Of a stretch of DNA of 64,000 bases, positions 34,446 to 44,392 are shown piece after piece (within the stretch, counting starts at the first letter, position 1; each line of letters opens with the position of its first letter). The notes beneath the pieces are model-generated. The model was not told the origin of the DNA. It worked only from the letters and a program-made list of their open reading frames with translations, and did not search any database. Made by a program: the position numbers and the translations under genes. This DNA comes from Pseudomonadota bacterium (GTDB lineage Bacteria > Pseudomonadota > Gammaproteobacteria > Pseudomonadales > Pseudohongiellaceae), in assembly GCA_027623555.1 (NCBI GenBank), contig JAQBSZ010000007.1:1-64000 (forward strand), given 5' to 3'.

Positions 34446-36077
34446 TCACAGACCCCTCTTCGCCGTTCCTTCTTTAAACCCGAATCCCGTGCTGCCTTTG
34501 ACGTCTCCGGTAAATTCCATCATCTCGATGGCCTGCTCGCGATGAGATGGAGGGATGACAAAGCGGTCATCGAAATTAGCCAGCGCCGTCAGGTAGTAAA
34601 TATCATCAGCCATCTTCGCGGTCAGCCCGACGTCTGCGAGTGCTTGTTCTGCCTTGGCTTGAGAGATATCTCCCACTGTCTTCCAGCGTCGATAGATTCT
34701 GATTGCCATCAGCTTCATGACTCGAATCTTAACCTTCTCAGTGTCACCGGCACTGAACAGGTTGGCCATGTACTGCAGCGGAAAACGCGCGTCCTCGATG
34801 GAACCCCATAACTCTTCTGTGCTGGTATCGTAGAGCCAGTCGTCATTCCAGTGCTTGGTTATCGAACCGAGTTTGCCAGCCTGCTCGTCATTGTTTACCT
34901 TGCTTAATGACGCCATTACCGGAAGCAAAGGAGGAACATAGAACAACATCGGCATAGTACGAAACTCAGTATGCAGCGGTAGCGCCATGCCCCATTCCTT
35001 CACAAACTTGTAGGTAGGTGATGCCTGCGCCGACTTGATGGTCGAATCCGCCACGCCATTTTCCTTCGCAGCCGCGATGACTTCAGGATCGAACGGGTCC
35101 AGCAAGATATCCAGGTGGGCATCGACCAGATCTTTCTCATCGACCGATGCTGCCTCTTCAATGCGGTCGGCATCGTAGAGAATGACCCCCAGATAGCGAA
35201 TGCGGCCAACGCAGGAATGCATGCAAGCTGGTGCCAGACCTGCTTCGATGCGCGGAAAACACAGGATGCACTTCTCTGATTTACCGGTACTCCAGTTGTA
35301 GTAGGTCTTCTTATAGGGACAGGCCGTCACGCACATGCGCCAGCCGCGACACACGTCCTGGTTCACCAGCACGATGCCGTCTTCGCCACGCTTGTACAGC
35401 GCGCCAGAAGGACAGGACGCCACGCAGGAGGGATTCAGACAATGGTTACACATGCGCGGCAGATAGAAGAACGCCATCTTCTCCAGCTGGAACATCGCTT
35501 CCTGCTCTGCTGGAGACAGATTCTCAAGATTCGGGTCGTTGCGCGCATAGTCCGGAGTCCCACTCAGGTCATCATCCCAGTTTGGACCCATCTTGATGTC
35601 CATCGGCTGACCCGTTATCAGGGATACTGGACGCGCCGTCGGCTGATCATCGCTGGCGGGTGATTCAATCAGGTCAAGATATTTGTAAGTAAACGGCTCA
35701 TAGTAATCGTCGATCACGGGCATATTCGGGTTGTGAAAAATATTGCCCAGGCCTTTCTTCTTGCCCGCACCCTTCAGATGGATCGACGATTCACCGTTTC
35801 TGGCCGAGGAACTGGCAATTACGTCACCATTGGCCAGCTTGCTCGTACCGTTGGGCCCAGCACTGGTCTTCGCCTTCTCCCAGCCACCCTTGTAGATGTC
35901 CTGGTTTTCCCATTGAGACGGATAACCCGTGCCCGGCTTGGTTTCGACATTGTTCCACCACATATACTCGGCGCCCTTGCGGTCGGTCCAGATATTTTTA
36001 CAGGCCACAGAACAGGTATGACAGCCAATACATTTATCGAGGTGAAAAACCATCGAGATTTGCGATCGAATATCCAT
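34446..36077 (-). CDS. narH: NarH, respiratory nitrate reductase beta subunit (iron-sulfur)
   Basis: A 543-residue cytoplasmic subunit with four Fe-S cluster motifs: CIGCHTCSVAC (16-26), CNHCLNPSCVASC, CRGWRMCVTACPYKK (the Trp in place of a Cys marks the [3Fe-4S] cluster of NarH) and CILCFPRIEAGLAPACMHSC. It carries electrons from NarI to NarG. It is somewhat longer than E. coli NarH (512). The ATG has GGAA upstream and narG ends 38 bases before it. Confidence 0.96.
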   Translation of the reverse strand: MDIRSQISMVFHLDKCIGCHTCSVACKNIWTDRKGAEYMWWNNVETKPGTGYPSQWENQDIYKGGWEKAKTSAGPNGTSKLANGDVIASSSARNGESSIHLKGAGKKKGLGNIFHNPNMPVIDDYYEPFTYKYLDLIESPASDDQPTARPVSLITGQPMDIKMGPNWDDDLSGTPDYARNDPNLENLSPAEQEAMFQLEKMAFFYLPRMCNHCLNPSCVASCPSGALYKRGEDGIVLVNQDVCRGWRMCVTACPYKKTYYNWSTGKSEKCILCFPRIEAGLAPACMHSCVGRIRYLGVILYDADRIEEAASVDEKDLVDAHLDILLDPFDPEVIAAAKENGVADSTIKSAQASPTYKFVKEWGMALPLHTEFRTMPMLFYVPPLLPVMASLSKVNNDEQAGKLGSITKHWNDDWLYDTSTEELWGSIEDARFPLQYMANLFSAGDTEKVKIRVMKLMAIRIYRRWKTVGDISQAKAEQALADVGLTAKMADDIYYLTALANFDDRFVIPPSHREQAIEMMEFTGDVKGSTGFGFKEGTAKRGL

Positions 36078-36115
36078 TTATTGTTCCGCCTGCATTATTG
36101 TTTTTGCCAGATTCA

Positions 36116-39100
36116 TTAGAACACCACCTTGTTCATTTTCTTTACGGTGACATGGGTGTCTCGATTCGGTGCTATCGGACCCCAGTAATTAAAGTGGTAA
36201 CTGAATTGCCCATAACCTCCGGCCAGGAAGTTTGGCTTAAGATGAATTCGAGTCAGACTGTTATGCCCACCGGCGCGCTTGTTGCCGCGTACCTGCGATT
36301 TCGGTATGCCTATGGTTCTTTCCGGCACGTGGTAGACGATGCACACACCACGAGGGATTCTCGAGCTGACCACCGCTCTTGTGCAGTAGACTCCGTGGTC
36401 GTTGTACACCTCCACCCAGTCGTTGTCCTTGATGCCCAGGGTTTCGGCATCTACCTCACTCATCCAACAGGGATCACAGCCACGCGACAGTGTCAGCATG
36501 CGCAGCGTATCGCCATAGGTCGAATGTATGTGCCATTTGCCATGTGGCGTCAGATAGTTGAGCACCAGAAAATCTTCATCTTTCGAAGTTTCAATCAGGT
36601 CACCATACAGTTCCGGTTTCGGAGAGGGTTTGTAAGTAGGCAGGTTTTCGCCGTAGGCGATGTACATCTCGTGATCGAGATAGAAGTGCTGGCGACCAGT
36701 CAGGGTTCGCCACGGCACCAGGCGTTCATAGTTATAGGTAAAAGCGGCATAGGCGCGACCATCGTTCATCAGCCCAGACCACAGTGGCGAGGTGTTGTAA
36801 CGGCGCGGCTGTGCTTGCAGATCACTGTAGTTGATCTGTACGTCTTCACTGCCCTTGCCCAGATCTGCCAGCACCAGCCCGGTCTTCTTCTCCATATTCT
36901 CGTAAGCGCGAACAGTGAGTTTGCCATTAGTCAAACTGGAAAGCTTTAACACGGCATTGGCGGCATCGGTATCTTCTTCGATAGCCGGATAGACCTGTCC
37001 ATCCAGTTCGCGATTGGGAAAATGATTGGATTCGATCATCTCCTCGTAGACATCGGCACAGTCGAATTGGTTGCCATGGGCACTGAGGCCGGTCTTGCAT
37101 ATGTTATTACCCAGGGTAATGAACTTTTCGTAGAGCCTGGTGTAATCGCGCTCAACCACCGCCAGTTTATGCATGCTCATGCCGGGAATCGCCTCAGTCT
37201 CCCCGTGATACCAGTCCTTTATAACCGGCTGGGCAATCTCATCGGGAGAATCGTGCGCCAGCGGTACTGTAACTATGTCTATCTGAGTTTCGGCAAGATA
37301 TTGCCTGGCCAACTCGCTGGTCTTTTTAGTTATTTCCTTGAAAATATCCCAGTCGGTTTTCGATTCCCACACCGGAGCAATAGCCGCCGACAAGGGATGA
37401 ATAAAGGAATGCATGTCGGTACTGTTCAGATCGTTTTTTTCGTACCAGGAAGCGGCGGGCAGCACGATATCGGAATACAGCGCCGATGAATCCATACGGA
37501 AATTCAGATCCACCACCAGATCCATCTTGCCCTCCGGTGCGACATCTCGCCAGTTCACTTCTTTGGTGCGATCTTCAGAGTCCTGGGAAATAGCATTGTG
37601 ATGGGTCCCCAGATAATGCTTCAGACAGTATTCATGGCCCTTCATGCTGCCGACGATGGCATTGCCCCGCCAGATGTACCAGACACGGGGATGGTTCTCC
37701 GGCGCTTCCGGATCACTCACTGAATACTCCAGTTCCTTCGACTTCAATTTTTCCAGGACGTAACCTTTGATGGCATCGTCATCGGCAGCACCGGCAGCGA
37801 CTGCTTCTTTGCCAAGCTCCAGGGTGTTCTGCTTGAATTGTGGATAGAAAGGCATCCATCCATTACGCACCGATTTGAAGATCGTGTCGGCAGTATGCTG
37901 ACCGGTCATCGCGTTTACAGGTACTGTGTTGTAGCGTGAATAGTTGCCGTCGTAACGATACTGGCTGGTGTTTATGTAGTGCCAGATGGGTGCCTGTTGC
38001 AGTCGCACGGCATTCTGCCAGTCCTTGGCGAAGGCCAGCGCGCTCCAGGATTCCATTGGCGCGAGTTTCTCCTGGCCAACGTAGTGATTTAGTCCGCCGC
38101 CATTCTTGCCGACGCAGCCGCTGAGCATCAGCGCCATGGCTCCAGCGCGGTAGATCAGGTTGGCGTGATACCAGTGGTTGATACCGGCACCGATAATGAT
38201 CATGCACTTGCCTTCGGTAATCTCGGCCGTGGAGCCCCACTCCCGGGCAAACTGCAGGATGGTTCTGGCATCTACGCCGGTGAATATTTCCTGCCATGCT
38301 GGAGTATAGGCTGCATCTTTATCGGTATAGTCCGCTGGATAGTCGCCTGCCAATCCGCGGCCTACTCCGTACTGCGCCATGATCAGATCGTAAACAGCAG
38401 TAACCGCTACTGTTTCACCGGCAGCAGTCTGCAAATTCCTGACCGGAACGCCGCGCAGGGATTTGCTGTCCATGCCCCATTCGACAAATTGGGTTTGGAG
38501 TACCGCATCATGGTCGTTCAGGAAAGTAAGCAATGGGCTATAGGGCTTATCATCGACGGAATTTTCCAACTTCATATTCCAGTTGCCATCTTGCCCGTCC
38601 CAGCGATGCCCCACCGAACCTTTTGGGATTACCAAGGCACCGCTATCTTCATCGACACAGACGAATTTCCAGTCACCCTTTTCCAGGTCCTTGTGTTCAA
38701 CCATTTCATTCGCTCGCAGCAATCGACCCGGCCGATATTCGCCATCCTGTTTTTCCAGCTTCACCAGCATCGGGCTATCGGTATAGCGCTTGCAGTAGTC
38801 GAGAAAATAAGGCGTTTGCTGCTTGTGGTGAAACTCAGTCAGGATCACGTGAGTAACCGCCATCCAGAAGGCACCATCGCTGCCGGCATGCAGAGGCACC
38901 CACTGGTCGGCGTACTTGCACACCTGTGAAAAGTCCGGAGAGAACACCACGGTCTTGGTGCCGTTATGTCGCGACTCGGCGAAGAAGTGTGCGTCGGGTG
39001 TGCGAGTCATGTTAAGGCAGGCACCCATGTCGGCGATCATCTTGGAATTGAACCAGTCGGCACTCTCACAGACATCGGTTTGTTCGCCCCAGATTTCCGG

Positions 39101-39733
39101 GAAGGCCGTAGGCAAATCGCAATACCAGTCATAGAAGCTCAGGTTTACGCCTCCGAACAACTGTAAGAATCGCGAACCTGCCGCATAGCTCAGCATGGAC
39201 ATGGCAGGGATGGGAGAGAAGCCGATTACCCGATCAGGCCCATACTTCTTCGCCGTATACAGATTGGCAACGGCCATGATTTCCAGCATTTCGTCCCAGT
39301 TGGCTCGACGAAATCCGCCCTTACCCCGCGCCGTTTGATAGGCCTTGCGTTTCTCAGGATTGGCCTGCAATGATTCCCAGGCCTGCAATGGATCACCGGT
39401 CTTCGCCTTTTCTTCACGGTAGGCATCAATCAGTGCACCACGAATCAAGGGATACTTGATACGCAGCGGGCTATACAGATACCAGGAATAGGAGATGCCG
39501 CGCTGGCAACCCCGAGGTTCATAGGGAGGTAGCTGGCTTTCCAGCAGGGGGTAATCCAGCTGCTGGGTTTCCCAAACTACAATGCCGTCTTTGACATGAA
39601 TCTGCCAGGAGCAACCACCCGTGCAGTTAACACCGTGGGTGCTTCTTACAATACGGTCATGCTGAAAGCGGTTCCGGTAAAATTCTTCCCAGTTCCGGGT
39701 CTCGGGCGAAATAATGTCTTTAATCCAACTCAT
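36116..39733 (-). CDS. narG: NarG, respiratory nitrate reductase alpha subunit (molybdoenzyme)
   Basis: A 1205-residue catalytic subunit. The N-terminal [4Fe-4S] motif uses His33, Cys37, Cys41 and Cys76 ([11 protein letters not shown] ... [11 protein letters not shown]), the His being diagnostic of NarG. The Mo-ligating Asp lies in [10 protein letters not shown]. MoCo-binding segments such as [20 protein letters not shown] and the C-terminal REWDGNRA-like region ([42 protein letters not shown]) are present. It reduces nitrate to nitrite on the cytoplasmic side. The ATG has AGAAGG 8 bases upstream. Large antisense ORFs across it are coding shadows. It needs molybdate, for which modABC is encoded in this window. 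Confidence 0.97.
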   Translation of the reverse strand: MSWIKDIISPETRNWEEFYRNRFQHDRIVRSTHGVNCTGGCSWQIHVKDGIVVWETQQLDYPLLESQLPPYEPRGCQRGISYSWYLYSPLRIKYPLIRGALIDAYREEKAKTGDPLQAWESLQANPEKRKAYQTARGKGGFRRANWDEMLEIMAVANLYTAKKYGPDRVIGFSPIPAMSMLSYAAGSRFLQLFGGVNLSFYDWYCDLPTAFPEIWGEQTDVCESADWFNSKMIADMGACLNMTRTPDAHFFAESRHNGTKTVVFSPDFSQVCKYADQWVPLHAGSDGAFWMAVTHVILTEFHHKQQTPYFLDYCKRYTDSPMLVKLEKQDGEYRPGRLLRANEMVEHKDLEKGDWKFVCVDEDSGALVIPKGSVGHRWDGQDGNWNMKLENSVDDKPYSPLLTFLNDHDAVLQTQFVEWGMDSKSLRGVPVRNLQTAAGETVAVTAVYDLIMAQYGVGRGLAGDYPADYTDKDAAYTPAWQEIFTGVDARTILQFAREWGSTAEITEGKCMIIIGAGINHWYHANLIYRAGAMALMLSGCVGKNGGGLNHYVGQEKLAPMESWSALAFAKDWQNAVRLQQAPIWHYINTSQYRYDGNYSRYNTVPVNAMTGQHTADTIFKSVRNGWMPFYPQFKQNTLELGKEAVAAGAADDDAIKGYVLEKLKSKELEYSVSDPEAPENHPRVWYIWRGNAIVGSMKGHEYCLKHYLGTHHNAISQDSEDRTKEVNWRDVAPEGKMDLVVDLNFRMDSSALYSDIVLPAASWYEKNDLNSTDMHSFIHPLSAAIAPVWESKTDWDIFKEITKKTSELARQYLAETQIDIVTVPLAHDSPDEIAQPVIKDWYHGETEAIPGMSMHKLAVVERDYTRLYEKFITLGNNICKTGLSAHGNQFDCADVYEEMIESNHFPNRELDGQVYPAIEEDTDAANAVLKLSSLTNGKLTVRAYENMEKKTGLVLADLGKGSEDVQINYSDLQAQPRRYNTSPLWSGLMNDGRAYAAFTYNYERLVPWRTLTGRQHFYLDHEMYIAYGENLPTYKPSPKPELYGDLIETSKDEDFLVLNYLTPHGKWHIHSTYGDTLRMLTLSRGCDPCWMSEVDAETLGIKDNDWVEVYNDHGVYCTRAVVSSRIPRGVCIVYHVPERTIGIPKSQVRGNKRAGGHNSLTRIHLKPNFLAGGYGQFSYHFNYWGPIAPNRDTHVTVKKMNKVVF

Positions 39734-39751
39734 GCTGCAGGCCTTCTGTTT

Positions 39752-40642
39752 TTATTCAGTTCGGTTCTGTCGGTCATAGATCGACTGGTTAACGGATTCT
39801 TTCTTGCGGTTGCGCCATATAAATGGAAACAAGACAAACAGTGCCGCAGCGCCAACCAGGCCGCTGAACAATAAACCCAGCCCGTAGTTGGTCGATGACT
39901 GAGCGTTGACTTCGGCACTCTGGAAATACGCAACCAGTGATGCAATTTCACCTGCAGTGACGGGCTTGCCTGTGTAGGCAACCTGCATGGCTGGAAATGG
40001 AGCCTGCGCGATAATCGCCGAGAGACCAGCAGCCCCCATCCTCGAGTAAACGCTGGTTAGATCCACAGCCAGGGAACCTCCGGAAGTTATCGTGCCATCC
40101 CTGACTCCGTGGCAGGCATTGCAGGCAGGGCCGGAATTCTCAAAGCGATCCCTGCCCTGGAACAAATCCGCGCCCCTCGCTACTGCCTGCATCGATGGCG
40201 GCGCGGCCGCAACTGACACTGCTGCAGGAGCGGGACTCACATTACCTGCGTCGGCAGTGCCAGAACTTCTGGATTGGATATAGAGAAGCACCTGACCGAT
40301 CTGTTGATCAGATATCGCCGAGTTCGGCATTACCATTGGGCTATATTCGGCAAACAGGGCTGCCGCATCGGCATCGCCAGAGTCAAAAAGCGACTGTGCT
40401 GATTTAACAAATTGCTCGAGCCAGGGCTGAGTTCTTTTGTCATGTACGCCGATCAGGTCGGGTCCGACCAGCCTACCCGCGCCAATGCTGTGACAGGCTG
40501 CGCAATAAGTCTGAAAGACCTGCTCACCAGCCGATACCTCGGCTTGCTGAGCCAGAATTACCGGTGACGGAAATAGCAGCAGTGAAATCCAACAGACTTG
40601 AGGCAGATAGTTTGTCGCTATCGAAGTTAACTTATTCTTCAT
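39752..40642 (-). CDS. Diheme membrane-anchored cytochrome c of the nar operon
   Basis: From the ATG at 40642 the protein has 296 residues. A signal peptide is followed by two cytochrome c domains: CAACH (47-51) with a methionine-rich distal loop (YSPMVMPNSAI), and CNACH (174-178) after an Ala/Pro linker. A C-terminal transmembrane helix (about 248-270) ends in a basic cytoplasmic tail. It is the first gene of the operon, 18 bases before narG. It would sit on the periplasmic side of the inner membrane, next to NarI. Possible roles are haem-based electron transfer to or from the complex, as NarC does in Thermus, or linkage to other denitrification enzymes; neither is shown by sequence. Confidence 0.88.
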   Translation of the reverse strand: MKNKLTSIATNYLPQVCWISLLLFPSPVILAQQAEVSAGEQVFQTYCAACHSIGAGRLVGPDLIGVHDKRTQPWLEQFVKSAQSLFDSGDADAAALFAEYSPMVMPNSAISDQQIGQVLLYIQSRSSGTADAGNVSPAPAAVSVAAAPPSMQAVARGADLFQGRDRFENSGPACNACHGVRDGTITSGGSLAVDLTSVYSRMGAAGLSAIIAQAPFPAMQVAYTGKPVTAGEIASLVAYFQSAEVNAQSSTNYGLGLLFSGLVGAAALFVLFPFIWRNRKKESVNQSIYDRQNRTE

Positions 40643-40806
40643 GCTTATCTGACGCCCCACCCTCGTTAATACGGTCTGATTCCAAGTGACCTGATCGATA
40701 GTTGCTCAGGATTGTTGCTGAATTGTTCTTATGCCTCGCTTTTAAGCGATCCTGAAATGCAGGTCTGGTCCAGTAGTCGGTGTCAAAAATACCTGCCGCA
40801 TGATTA

Positions 40807-40812
40807 AGAATA
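40807..40812 (-). promoter_or_regulatory. -10 element of the nar operon promoter
   Basis: Read on the minus strand it is TATTCT. It predicts transcription start near 40800, which places the centre of the FNR-type site (40840.5) about 40-41 bases upstream, the class II activator position. Confidence 0.6.
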
Positions 40813-40833
40813 GTCACTTTTACAAACTTTAAA

Positions 40834-40847
40834 TTGATGTGGGTCAA
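40834..40847. promoter_or_regulatory. FNR/Anr-type binding site
   Basis: TTGAT-GTGG-GTCAA matches the FNR consensus TTGAT-N4-ATCAA at 9 of 10 defined positions. It is 192 bases upstream of the cytochrome c start and correctly spaced from a -10 element on the minus strand. It implies activation under low oxygen by an FNR/Anr-type (or DNR-type) regulator not encoded here. Confidence 0.85.
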
Positions 40848-41159
40848 CGCTCCCTGCTTATCCGAATCCGGGATCGACAAGCAAAAATAACGCTTTCATC
40901 TCAATGCCTTAGACGTGAGAGCGAGGCACCGAGACTGACCGGGATCTGGACGATATCCACACATAATTTGAGGGTATTTGAATATAATCCAGGCATGAAC
41001 TATTGCACTGGCGATATGCTCTACAACGATGATTTAAATGCTACCTAGAATCCTGTCGCGTGATGTTTCGTGTTTCCCTAACGACAAGCTTATTACTGCC
41101 AATCAAGTACTAGAACGCCAAAATGGAATTGGATTTTCTCATTGAGAATGCCGGCAACA

Positions 41160-42368
41160 TCAGAACCGCATATTGAACCAGATCCAGGCCTTGTCGGTAT
41201 CCGGCCTGGCCGTGCCGATGTCCCCCATTGCGTAACGCGCATACTTAAGACCCACGGCGAAGTTCTCTGATAGATCAAACACCCACTGCAAATCCAGCTC
41301 GTTGCCGTAGTCCTCAATGGTCGGGCTAGATTCTTCAGCTTCGAAATCGTGATAGACGATTGCCCAGTTGCCACCCAGAAAGGTTCCACCGACATTTATA
41401 TAACGGTCGACCAGTCCCTCTATGGGCGTATTCAGAAACAAGTCTCCCCACCCATTATGCGCATGTAGGGTAGACAGTGGTGTTGCAAAACCGTACGCGC
41501 CACTATCAGACTCCAGTATTTCATAACCCAGCTTTGCTGTGATTCCGTCCAGCAATGTGGCGCCAAGCTCGACTAGCAAATAGTCGGCGTCGAAACCTGC
41601 CAGGCTGGACTGGAAACTCTGGGTCGCATATTCCACCAGGTAACTGGTAGCGGTCCCAGATAGCTTGCCTGTTCCGCTAAATTTGGCCCCGTAGGTGTTC
41701 AGGGAATTGCTGCCAACATCATCCATCTCTAACAAGTAGGCATAGGCAGTCAAAGTGCCGACGTCAGTTTTATAGTCCGCATGAAACAAATGATCACTGG
41801 AATCGATGTCAGCATCTTCAGCAAATATTCGTCGCCGCTTGTCGAGAAAATTGTAGTTGAGATTGAGATTCTCAGAGACTGAGTAAATGGCAGTGAATGC
41901 ATCAAAGGTTTGCCGGTCCTGCCGCCATCCGACATGCCCGATGAAGCGGTGATTATCGTAAACGATCACCTGGCGCCCCAGTTTCGCCGTCAAGCGATCA
42001 CTCCTGTATTGCAGGAAACCCTGGTCCACCTCAGTGGTTTCTGGATCGGCAATCACCGAGTATTGCCCGGCATGAAATCCCGTAGGTCCAACCGAATAGC
42101 TGTCTATACCGCCGACAATGCGAACGTCTTCTACTTCGAGCATGGCGCTGAAGCCATGGCTGGTACCCGTGGTAAAAGCAAGCTTGGAGCTTAAGGTAAA
42201 GGCATCCGCATCGGACAGGGAGTTATCCTGACTCACTGATTCCAGGCGCAGATTCAGATTACCACTGACACTACCATTGGCAAGCATATCGCTGATCTGT
42301 GCCTGACTCTGAAAACTCGCTCCAAGAGTAAGCAATAGCGAAACAATTAATTTACTGGAGAATTGCAT
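41160..42368 (-). CDS. Outer-membrane beta-barrel protein (alginate-export/porin-like)
   Basis: From the ATG at 42368 the protein has 402 residues, with signal peptide MQFSSKLIVSLLLTLGASFQSQA. The remainder alternates polar and hydrophobic residues as in a beta-barrel and ends with an aromatic Phe (FNMRF). Segments like GNLNLRLESVSQDN, KLGRQVIVYDNHRFIGHVGWRQDRQTFDAF and LNLNYNFLDKRRRIFAED resemble the alginate export/OprD-like group, where the GRQ motif and basic residues line the pore. The substrate is unknown. A further in-frame start upstream at 42422 would give no proper signal peptide. It ends about 520 bases before the nar operon's first gene on the same strand, so it is a separate unit. 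Confidence 0.82.
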   Translation of the reverse strand: MQFSSKLIVSLLLTLGASFQSQAQISDMLANGSVSGNLNLRLESVSQDNSLSDADAFTLSSKLAFTTGTSHGFSAMLEVEDVRIVGGIDSYSVGPTGFHAGQYSVIADPETTEVDQGFLQYRSDRLTAKLGRQVIVYDNHRFIGHVGWRQDRQTFDAFTAIYSVSENLNLNYNFLDKRRRIFAEDADIDSSDHLFHADYKTDVGTLTAYAYLLEMDDVGSNSLNTYGAKFSGTGKLSGTATSYLVEYATQSFQSSLAGFDADYLLVELGATLLDGITAKLGYEILESDSGAYGFATPLSTLHAHNGWGDLFLNTPIEGLVDRYINVGGTFLGGNWAIVYHDFEAEESSPTIEDYGNELDLQWVFDLSENFAVGLKYARYAMGDIGTARPDTDKAWIWFNMRF

Positions 42369-42553
42369 TGATAGACCCGCTGTAGCATGCAATGCTGAGT
42401 ATGAACACTCTGCATTGCTCAATATTGATTTAGAGCAGAATATGCTGGGTCTTGCTAACAGGAGTTACCGGGAGCTCCAGGGGCAGCCTGGCCGGACTAA
42501 AAGATTAGCGTGTGGCGTGCTGGTGAGCGATGTGAGGAAAGTCTCAGGCCAAA

Positions 42554-42598
42554 GGCAAGAACGACTCTTCTATATAGTAGACCAGAGTCACTCTTGCC
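42554..42598. terminator. Long imperfect hairpin downstream of the serine hydrolase gene
   Basis: GGCAAGA (42554-42560) pairs with TCTTGCC (42592-42598), then a 2x2 mismatch, then GACTCT (42563-42568) pairs with AGAGTC (42584-42589). It starts 20 bases beyond the stop of the minus-strand hydrolase gene, where a terminator is expected, but only three T follow. Confidence 0.45.
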
Positions 42599-42617
42599 CC
42601 GCTGGTGTTGCCCGATC

Positions 42618-44048
42618 TTAGTTGATCGCCTTCAGGACTTCCCGGGTCAATCCCCAACGGTCAAAGCCTTGCCGGCCGTAATCAAGCCCACGACGTACGA
42701 TCACCATGTTGTGAGAGGGCGCAATTATGGTGAACTGTCCGCGATTTCCTGAGGTTGAATAAGCATCACTCGGCACATCGTCGCGTCCTTCCGGTACTAA
42801 CCAGAATTGACCGCCGTAATGACCGCCCTTTCCAACCGTTGCGGGAGCTGGTGTGCGCACAAAATCGATCCACTCTTCCGAGATCAGGCGTTCACCATTC
42901 CAGAGGCCATTTTGCAAGTAAAGCAAACCGAAGCGCGCTAGATCACGGGCATTAGTGTAAACCTGACTACTCAAGATAAAGTCACCGAAGCGATCGGTGC
43001 TCACCAGTGTGTTACGCATGCCGATCTTGTCAAGCAGTGCCTTTCTTGGAAATTCGGCATAGGCTTTTTCACCACCGAGCGCGAGCTTCATGGCATAAAC
43101 GCCGAGCAGCGTGTCGTAATTCTCGTAGTCCCAGTAAGTGCCAGGCTCTCTAATAAGTGCGCGACTGCGGGCACCGGTGACCGAACTCGCCCCGGCCCAG
43201 TAGGACAATCCAGACCCGGTGGCATACTCCATACCGCGATTGTCTATCGTATCCAATCCGCTGGACATATTAAGCACATGCCTGAGAGTAATCTCGTTGC
43301 GAGGGTCGGTCTCGGAGGACTGATTCTTCGGATACCAGTCAAACCCCAGCGGCTCGTCGAGTGACATTCTTCCATCGTCTACCAGCATGCCGATGAGTGT
43401 GGTTGCAATACTCTTGGCTGTTGACCAGGTTCTGGTTCGCGTAGTGACGTCAAATCCTGGCGCGTAGCGCTCGTGGATGATCTCTCCGTTATAGACAACC
43501 AGCAGACTCAGCGTGACCTGTTCCGCCGATTCCCGGTCAAACGCCCAGTCAGAAGCTGCCTGTAATGCCGTCTTATCGACATTGGCTGGCAGGTCACTGT
43601 CTTCAACCAGGTCACCATCCGGCCACAGGATTTGCGCTGGATTGCCCGGAGGATAAGGCAGGGTCAACTCAGGCAGTCGGTCAATATCCGCCAGCGTCTG
43701 ATCAGGGGACAGAATAACGCAGCCAATTCCCTCGCGGAAGGCTGCACGCATTACCGGCACCGCACCCGGCGCGCCTATTTCTATGGCACGACGGTTCCAG
43801 TCGATCTGGTAATCGCCACCGTCTGGCGTTCCGATTGGTTCACGGAAGAAGGCGAGTTCCTGATCGAAAATCTGCTCAAGCGTGCGATTCGACGTGAATA
43901 GCCCGTTACACATAAAGATCGCCTGTTGCCCGCGCTGCACCATTGAGCGCTGGAGCTGCCAGTAGTCGTAGGTTTCTTCTTGCTGAGCTGACGCTGCAAG
44001 GGGTACCAGCAATGACAGGATGAGTAAAGAATTGGCGAGGTGCTGCAT
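42618..44048 (-). CDS. Periplasmic serine hydrolase of the class C beta-lactamase/PBP fold
   Basis: From the ATG at 44048, with GGAGG 7-8 bases upstream, the protein has 476 residues and a signal peptide (MQHLANSLLILSLLVPLAASA). An N-terminal region of about 130 residues of unknown role precedes the hydrolase fold. The catalytic SxxK is STAK in TWSTAKSIATTLIGMLVDDG, the tyrosine motif is YEN in WDYENYDTLLG, and SGNRGQF stands where KTG-like residues occur. Such proteins include esterases, D-aminopeptidases and 6-aminohexanoate hydrolases; WPDGDL near the start of the fold is shared with the last group. True beta-lactamase activity is doubtful. Confidence 0.87.
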   Translation of the reverse strand: MQHLANSLLILSLLVPLAASAQQEETYDYWQLQRSMVQRGQQAIFMCNGLFTSNRTLEQIFDQELAFFREPIGTPDGGDYQIDWNRRAIEIGAPGAVPVMRAAFREGIGCVILSPDQTLADIDRLPELTLPYPPGNPAQILWPDGDLVEDSDLPANVDKTALQAASDWAFDRESAEQVTLSLLVVYNGEIIHERYAPGFDVTTRTRTWSTAKSIATTLIGMLVDDGRMSLDEPLGFDWYPKNQSSETDPRNEITLRHVLNMSSGLDTIDNRGMEYATGSGLSYWAGASSVTGARSRALIREPGTYWDYENYDTLLGVYAMKLALGGEKAYAEFPRKALLDKIGMRNTLVSTDRFGDFILSSQVYTNARDLARFGLLYLQNGLWNGERLISEEWIDFVRTPAPATVGKGGHYGGQFWLVPEGRDDVPSDAYSTSGNRGQFTIIAPSHNMVIVRRGLDYGRQGFDRWGLTREVLKAIN

Positions 44049-44392
44049 AGGAGGTTCCTCCAGTTGAGACCCTATAGAATAAAAGCTATCCAGGCCTAAG
44101 TCCACGATATATAAGGCGTGGCAGGCCTATTTCAGGTTCTATGCGAAACCGCGTGCATTGCACTTCAGGATGGATGGAATTGCCCTGTCCCCCTGCCGTT
44201 AATGCATCCGGCAAGCGCTACGGGAAATTCAGGCTAATTCGCAAAATTTTACCTTTGCTGCCGTTTTGAAATTTAATTGTCAAAAAACTATTCTTGTTAG
44301 ATAGCCTTCAATAGAATGGCTGGACTGCTCTGTGAATCATTCTTCAATTGTGGCTAGTAATCCTGACTGCCGGGCCCTAAGGGTGTCTCTCC

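Larger units (their letters stand above)
40643..41159. other. Control region of the nitrate respiration operon
   Basis: 517 bases between the cytochrome c gene and the end of the porin-like gene. It holds the FNR-type site (40834-40847) and -10 element (40807-40812), predicting a leader of about 158 bases. An 82-codon minus-strand ORF with TTG start (40632-40880) overlaps these control elements and has no recognisable features. I see no NarL heptamer cluster that I would defend, and nothing else in 40881-41159. Confidence 0.6.

Noticed and set aside
36098..36949. 283-codon antisense ORF over narG, and a similar 254-codon one at 38165-38929
   Set aside because: They lie wholly or almost wholly opposite well-supported narG codons and have no protein-like features; shadows of codon bias.
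40632..40880. 82-codon minus-strand ORF upstream of the nar cytochrome gene
   Set aside because: TTG start, no ribosome site, overlaps the FNR box and promoter, no recognisable domain.
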